Assembly: GCA_018389105.1 (NCBI GenBank) | Contig: JACATO010002193.1 | Span: forward strand, 186,001-250,000 | Source: Nautilus pompilius | Taxonomy: Eukaryota; Mollusca; Cephalopoda; Nautilida; Nautilidae | Length of the DNA: 64,000 nt | Reading direction: 5' to 3' | In this document: in pieces, positions 57,754 to 64,000 of the stretch | How the letters are laid out: each line of letters begins with the position of its first letter | How positions within the stretch are numbered: position 1 is the first letter of the stretch | Notes under the pieces: generated by a model | What the model was told of the DNA's origin: nothing | Seen by the model: the letters and a program-made list of their open reading frames with translations, nothing else | The model's database searches: none | Position numbers and translations under genes: made by a program

Positions 57754-57782
57754 GATACACACACACACACACACACGCACAC
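57754..57782 (+). repeat. CA microsatellite
   Basis: A short (CA)n run; a second, similar run lies at 57899-57920. Both are in the long intron of ZP gene C. Confidence 0.9.
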
Positions 57783-57920
57783 TCATATGGATGGATAGGT
57801 AGATAGTACTCTTCTCCCGTCCCCGAAGAAAAGTCTCAAATAATTTCAAAGAACATTTATTTTAATTGAATTTGCAGCGTCCACAGACGCCATCTTGTTA
57901 CACACACACACACACACACG

Positions 57921-58769
57921 TTTGTTTCTCAGCGTGGCCGCTTACGGACCGACAACCCATCGTTTATGGGATAATAGCTTTTTTCTCTGGCAGACAGCCT
58001 TTCTGTGCTAGTCTAAAGACATTATTTATTCAGTCGTACAACTGGCTATTTTCTGTTTTTTTTTTTAAAATATAAAACCTTTTCTTTATTGCAAAAGAAT
58101 CTAAGAAAACCTGTGCAAATATGACTCATTTACCGGCATCGTATTCGCTCTAACGACAGACTGAATTATAAAGATACTGTATGTAGGTGTCATGTTAAGC
58201 TGACAATCTATGTGAAAGTTCCCGCTTCTAAATGTGTAAGTTACTAAGTTGTTTGATGCTAATAAGGACACGAATAAGATTAGGACGCAAAATTTATTTC
58301 AGACAATTTCGTTAAAACAGTCATTTTAATAATTATATTATTATAATTCGTTTTGGGGATCTTCAACAGACTATTTCCAGGTTCTTGTCATTATTGGCCA
58401 TGCGTAGTCCTGACAACAACGAAGAACATTCTTCTAAACATTTTAAATTAATGTTGCTGTCAAATCATATTTGGCTAAAGCATTTAGAAAAAAAAATTTA
58501 CTAAGACTAAACCGTGAGAGCGCATTATGGCACTTTTTTCCATTTCGTCATGGCTGCTGCAATTCTCCGAAAATTATCTATTGATCAGCAAAGTTCGCAA
58601 TTAAAAGGAAATAATCTTGATCGAGATTTTATAGAATCTGAATGGTTTATTATGGGGTTTCCTTCAATTATTTTTAATTCGTTGTTAGTCTTGTGTTTAT
58701 CTCTAGCCTGCAAAACAAACGGATATCGTGATTTCATAACACCTCTTTTAGAGCGTCAATAGTAAATAG
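57921..58769. other. Intron, nothing recognised
   Basis: AT-rich. A plus-strand open frame of 82 codons (58514-58762) lacks any family motif or splice border. Confidence 0.4.
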
Positions 58770-61190
58770 TGACATGCAGAGAGAGAGAGAGATGACATCA
58801 GCACAGAAGAGAGAGATTTCATCATCAAAGAGAGAGAGAGAGAGATGACATCAGCACAGAAGAGAGAGATTTCATCATCAAAGAGAGAGAGAGAGAGATG
58901 ACATCAGCACAAAGAAGAAAGAGATTTTGTCATCAAAGAGAATGAAAGAGAGATGACGTCAGCACAAAGAAAGAGATTTTGTCATCAAAGAGAATGAAAG
59001 AGAGATGGCGTCAGCACAAAGAGAGAGATTTCGTCAGCACAGAGAACGAGAGAGAGATGACGTCAGCACAAAGAAGAAAGAGATTTTGTCATCAAAGAGA
59101 ATGAGAGAGAGATGACGTAAGCACAGACAATGGGAGAGAGATGACGTCAGCACAGAGAATTAGAGAGAGATGACATCAGCACAAAGAAGAAAGAGATTTT
59201 GTCATCAAAGAGAATGAGAGAGAGATGACGTTAGCACAGACAATGGGAGAGAGATGACGTCAGCACAGACAATGGGAGAGAGATGACGTCAGCACAGAGA
59301 ATTAGAGAGAGATGACGTCAGGACAGAGATTGAGAGAGAGATGGCGTCAGCACAAAGAAGAGAGAGATTTCGTCACCACAGAGAATTAGAGAGAGATGGC
59401 GTCAGCACAGAGAATTAGAGAGAGATGGCGTCAGCACAGAGAATTAGAGAGAGATGGCGTCAGCACAGAGAATTAGAGAGAGATGGCGTCAGCACAAAGA
59501 ATTAGAGAGAGATGGCGTCAGCACAGAGAATTAGAGAGAGATGGTGTCAGCACAGAGAATTAGACAGAGATGGCGTCAGCACAGAGAATTAGACAGAGAT
59601 GACGTCAGAACAGAGATTGAGAGAGAGACGGTGTCAGCACAGAGAATTAGAGAGAGATGGCGTCAGCACAGAGAATTAGAGAGAGATGACGTCAGCACAG
59701 AGAATTAGAGAGAGATGACGTCAGCACAGAGATTGAGAGAGATGGTGTCAGCACAGAGAATTAGAGAGAGATGACGTCAGGACAGAGATTGAGAGAGATG
59801 GTGTCAGCACAGAGAATTAGAGAGAGATGACGTCAGGACAGAGATTGAGAGAGATGGTGTCAGCACAGAGAATTAGAGAGAGATGACGTCAGGACAGAGA
59901 TTGAGAGAGAGATGGTGTCAGCACAGAGAATTAGAGAGAGATGACGTCAGCACAGAGAACGAGAGAGAGATGACGTCAGCACAGAGAATTAGAGAGAGAT
60001 GGTGTCAGAACAGAGAATTAGACAGAGATGGCGTCAGCACAGAGAATTAGAGAGAGATGGCGTCAGGACAGAGATTGAGAGAGAGATGGCGTCAACACAA
60101 AGAAGAGAGAGATTTCGTCAGCACAGAGAACGAGAGAGAGATGGTGTCAGAACAGAGAATTAGAGAGAGATGACGTCAGAACAGAGAATTAGACAGAGAT
60201 GGCGTCAGCACAGAGAATTAGAGAGAGATGACGTCAGGACAGAGATTGAGAGAGAGATGGCGTCAGCACAAAGAAGAGAGAGATTTCGTCAGCACAGAGA
60301 ACGAGAGAGAGATGGTGTCAGAACAGAGAATTAGACAGAGATGGCGTCAGCACAGAGAATTAGAGAGAGATGGCGTCAGCACAGAGAACGAGAGAGAGAT
60401 GACGTCAGCACAGAGAATTAGAGAGAGATGACGTCAGCACAGAGAATTAGAGAGATGACGTCAGGACAGAGAATTAGAGAGAGATGACGTCAGGACAGAG
60501 ATTGAGAGAGAGATGACGTTAGCACAGAAGAGATAGAAAGAGAGAGAGAGATGGCGTCAGCACAGAGAATTATACAGAGATGGTGTCAGCACAGAGATTG
60601 AGAGAGAGATGGCGTCAGCACAAAGAAGAGAGAGATTTCGTCAGCACAGAGAACGAGAGAGAGATGACGTTAGCACAGAAGAGATAGAAAGAGAGAGAGA
60701 TGGTGTCAGCACAGAGAATTAGAGAGAGATGGTGTCAGCACAGAGAATTAGAGAGAGATGGTGTCAGCACAGAGAATTAGACAGAGATGGCGTCAGCACA
60801 GAGAATTAGAGAGAGATGGCGTCAGCACAGAGAATTAGACAGAGATGGCGTCAGCACAAAGAATTAGAGAGAGATGGCGTCAGCACAGAGAATTAGAGAG
60901 AGATGGTGTCAGAACAGAGAATTAGACAGAGATGGCGTCAGCACAGAGAATTAGAGAGAGATGGCGTCAGCACAGAGAATTAGAGAGAGATGGCGTCAGC
61001 ACAGAGAATTAGAGAGAGATGTTGTCAGCACAGAGAATTAGAGAGAGATGGTGTCAGCACAGAGAATTAGACAGAGATGGTGTCAGCACAGAGAATTAGA
61101 GAGAGATGGCGTCAGCACAAAAGAGAGATTTTGTCATCAAAGAGAATGAAAGAGAGATGACGTTAGCACAGAAGAGAGAGAGAAAGAAGT
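58770..61190 (+). repeat. 2.4 kb GA-rich minisatellite punctuated by TGACGTCA
   Basis: Units of about 26 bases of the form GAGAGAGATGACGTCAGCAC followed by AGAGAATTA. The word occurs as perfect TGACGTCA about 20 times, and as TGGCGTCA or TGGTGTCA in most other units. The left part includes longer units with GAGATTTTGTCATCAAAGAG. Variants are grouped, showing local re-amplification. It is in the last long intron of ZP gene C. It is the third array of this family. Confidence 0.95.
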
Positions 61191-62834
61191 CACACATCAT
61201 GGCGATAATTAAACTAAATTTTAAACCTATTTATGTAATTTTTAATTAATCTGCTGACAGTTTTCATGTAACTATTTTTTAAACTACAAGTACACATCTT
61301 TCACATACATAAGGTATCTTTCATTTTTTTTGCCCTCGTGGCATGAAAAATTAGAGATATAAAAGAAATAATATTTTAATTACTTCAGGTAACTTTTTAA
61401 GCCCATCTTGATCCGCCCAAATACAGAATCTTGTTGATAAATAAACTCATTTATTAAAAAAAAACATTTCTTATTTCATTCGAGTTCCTGTAATATAGAC
61501 TATTGTGTGTAGTTTATACTTTACCAGCCCAAATAACGAGTAATTCTTTAATATTAGCTAGGTGGGGGACACAAATGTAGATACGTCGATTTGAAAACTT
61601 TCTCGGACAAAAATAAGCGAAAATTACTGAAATCTGTTTCTCCAGATTACACCTTCGCCAGAGAGATGTCAAGAAGATTGCGAAACGAATATATCTATGA
61701 ACTAAATAATACCGCCATATATATATACGAAAATAGCAGGTTACGGATTTGTGGGAAAGGATAATTGGTGAATTTTCCGGAACACTCTGCCAACTACTCT
61801 TGAAGCAATCATTAAAACTTTCAAGGGTAATCTTAGGCAATGGAAAATGGGATTTTGCCACTTACACGCACACAAAATTGACGCAAATTATGGTGTATGG
61901 GAGACATGTATTTAGTGGTATCAGAAACTGAACACTCAGTATTTTATTTGTATTTTTTTCTGTTGGTAGATGCCACTACATACGTGCTAAAACGATGTCC
62001 TAAAGTCTAATGAAAAAACTCATGATTTACACTTATGGAATACCATGCCACTACTATCAAGAAACACGCATTTCTTCCAAGAGAGAATTGTAAAGCTTCG
62101 ATCTGTAGGCCAAACCAGGCGGCTGGTGCTCTTGTAGCTGAGATTACTCACATTATTCACATTCCAAATAAAATCCTTAAGACTTTTCCAAGACACTGAT
62201 AACCTTGACATTCCGTGGACTCCGGGTCCGATTTGACCCTAAAATGTCGATATGTTTTAAATACTACTCACATTACGATATGGTCCACGTAAAATACTCT
62301 CAAAATATGTGAGGCTGTTTTTTTTTATTCTTCCATCGAAGAAATTTATAAATAGGGGACGATCGTGTACGACAACGCTGGCCTTTTAGTTGGTGGTTCT
62401 ATGGCTTGCATTACCCGGATTATGGCCCTTTTCTTGGCCGCCCCCTAGAGTTACAGTCGAGCAGCTGATTCCCTAATATTTAGAAATACTGTGTTTCGGA
62501 ATTAATCGAAACAAAAATAATGTAAAATTAGTTTTCTCTTTCCTAATTAAATTCGGCACACATGCCACGATGAAAAAACCGGAAAACTTGGAGAATTAAT
62601 TGGATTCGTCTGGATATGTAGGTTGGCAGGTAGGCGGGAGAAGTGTCGTGCTGCGAAAATGCTTTCTATTCAGGTCTAAATAAATATCCGCTTTGAGCTG
62701 CAAATGAGATGTTTGAAGTGGAAGATAAAAATGTTATCCATCACATTTTATTTCTGGGACTTCTCGATCACACTCAAAGCTAGAATGTTTGAAATTAAAG
62801 TAAATAAGATTTACCACAAGCCGTAAGACCCCTC
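61191..62834. other. Intron, nothing recognised
   Basis: AT-rich stretch between two arrays of the TGACGTCA family. Open frames at 61514-61861 and 62020-62211 on the minus strand show no recognisable motif. Confidence 0.4.
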
Positions 62835-62873
<39 letters not shown>

Positions 62874-63531
62874 CTCTCTGTACTGACGTCATCTCGCTCA
62901 CTGTACTGACGTCATATCTATCTCTGTGTCTCTCTCTCTCTCTACTGATGTCATATCTATCTCCCTGTCTCTCTCTCATTGTACCAACGTCAGCTCTCTC
63001 TCTGTCTCTTTCTGTCTCTCTCTATATATACTGACGTCATATCTCTATAATGACGTCATATGACGTCATATCTATCTCTGTGTCTCTCTCTCTCTCTACT
63101 GACGTCATATCTATCTCCCTGTCTCTCTCTCATTGTACTAACGTCAGCTCTCTCTCTGTCTCTTTCTGTCTCTCTCTATATATACTGACGTCATCTCGCT
63201 CACTGTACTGACGTCATATCTATCTCTGTGTCTCTCTCTCTCTACTGACGTCATATCTATCTCCCTGTCTCTCTCTCATTGTACTAACGTCAGCTCTCTC
63301 TCTGTCTCTTTCTGTCTCTCTCTATATATACTGACGTCATCTCGCTCACTGTACTGACGTCATATCTATCTCTGTGTCTCTCTCTCTCTACTGACGTCAT
63401 ATCTATCTCCCTGTCTCTCTCTCATTGTACTAACGTCAGCTCTCTCTCTGTCTCTTTCTGTCTCTCTCTATATATACTGACGTCATATCTATCTCTGTGT
63501 CTCTCTCTCTCTACTGACGTCATATCTATCT

Positions 63532-63563
<32 letters not shown>

Positions 63564-63720
63564 ACTGACGTCATATCTATCTCCCTGTCTCTCTCTCATT
63601 GTACCAACGTAAGCTCTCTCTGTCTCTCTCTATATATACTGACGTCATCTCTCTCTCTCTCATTGTACCAACGTCAGCTCTCTCTATATACTGACGTCAT
63701 CTCTCTCTCTCTCTCTAAAA
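62835..63720 (-). repeat. CT-rich minisatellite with TGACGTCA, inverted copy
   Basis: Units such as TACTGACGTCATATCTATCT followed by CTGTGTCTCTCTCTC, plus a higher-order block of about 165 bases that also contains CATTGTACTAACGTCAGCTC and CTATATATACTGACG. The complement is GATGACGTCAGTA in GA-rich DNA, so it is the fourth array of the same family in opposite orientation. About 16 perfect TGACGTCA words. It ends about 130 bases before the exon at 63849. Confidence 0.95.
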
Positions 63721-63848
63721 CTAGATACTAACGTAAACCTTTTCATGACATTTACTGACGACATTTGGTGACATAAAGATGGATTTTACACGGCACTTAC
63801 TGACACAGTAAAGACCGCTTTTATTACTCCCGCATGCCTTTGTTTCAG

Positions 63849-64000
63849 ATAAAACCCGGACGACGGCGGACATTTTTCGGAGAACTGCGTGCGCACGCTC
63901 ACCTTCGTCCTGGCTAACGCCGTTCTCGGCGTGGCCGCTGCTGGTTACCATGGTGCTGTCGTTGATGATGATCGCGAGGGGAAACCGAACTCCGGGCCCC
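63849..64000 (+). CDS. ZP gene C exon, putative membrane segment (cut by window end)
   Basis: A TTTGTTTCAG acceptor is followed by an open frame that takes the single base left by 56636. It reads KTRTTADIFRRTACARSP, then a hydrophobic stretch PLLVTMVLSLMMIA, then RGNRTPGP at the window edge. The phase match and the hydrophobic stretch suggest the C-terminal membrane anchor. A second frame over the same bases is also open (ENCVRTLTFVLANAVLGVAA), so the frame is not certain. No equivalent of the RHHR linker exon was found. Confidence 0.5.

Larger units (their letters stand above)
52489..64000 (+). other. ZP gene C: second ZP-domain gene, runs off the window
   Basis: Exons 52489-52627 and 53297-53402 form a ZP-N domain, and 54254-54393, 54547-54622 and 56464-56636 form ZP-C. 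Exon 63849 onward carries a putative membrane segment and continues past 64000. Exon phases after the ZP-N halves are 0, 2, 1 and 2, identical to ZP gene A, so the two genes are duplicates in opposite orientation. The upstream exon with the signal peptide was not found. Exon 53297-53402 is out of frame by one base, so the gene is either a recent pseudogene or carries an assembly error. Confidence 0.75.

Overview
The window is eukaryotic, intron-rich DNA that is probably molluscan (perhaps gastropod). The grounds are split coding exons with GT/AG borders, tRNA-derived SINEs, hAT and LINE fossils, very dense minisatellites, recurring GGGAGATAA/TTATCTCCC words, and a set of zona pellucida (ZP) domain membrane proteins. 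No rRNA, tRNA gene, CRISPR array or prokaryotic feature was seen. Most open frames are short noise. The genes were found by reading exon by exon (splice borders, phase, and similarity between copies inside the window).

Left part (1-13.7 kb, AT-rich). The last three exons of a coiled-coil protein gene lie on the plus strand (2985-3067, 8029-8122, 11797-11883) and join in one frame. Their long introns hold a tRNA-derived SINE, hAT transposase pieces, an unassigned minus-strand coding block (about 9.9-11.4 kb) and another SINE. An old Ty3/gypsy-like fossil lies upstream.

Middle part (13.8-36 kb). A minus-strand gene (here 'ZP gene A') encodes a type I membrane protein. It has an extra ZP-N domain, a full ZP module, a possible furin-type RHHR site and a C-terminal membrane helix. 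Nine exons (31129 down to 13770) join with matching phases. A possible signal-peptide exon (35846-35911) and a linker exon (32919-33007) are likely but not closed in frame. Most of its introns carry their own minisatellite, including a 3.2 kb array of a 28-base unit.

Right part (36-64 kb). A second ZP gene ('ZP gene C') runs on the plus strand from 52.5 kb to beyond the window end. Its exon phases mirror gene A almost exactly, and one exon has a one-base frame break. Between the two genes lie several weaker ZP-like exons on both strands (36.8, 37.5, 37.9, 42.5, 43.0, 51.7 kb), so this looks like a cluster of tandem and inverted ZP gene copies. In gastropods, ZP proteins of this kind form egg vitelline envelopes; that role is inferred here, not shown.

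The most unusual non-coding feature is a family of GA-rich minisatellites punctuated by the palindrome TGACGTCA, the CREB/ATF core. Four arrays (28.0, 41.4, 58.8 and 62.8 kb), in both orientations, carry roughly 45-50 perfect copies among the ZP genes.
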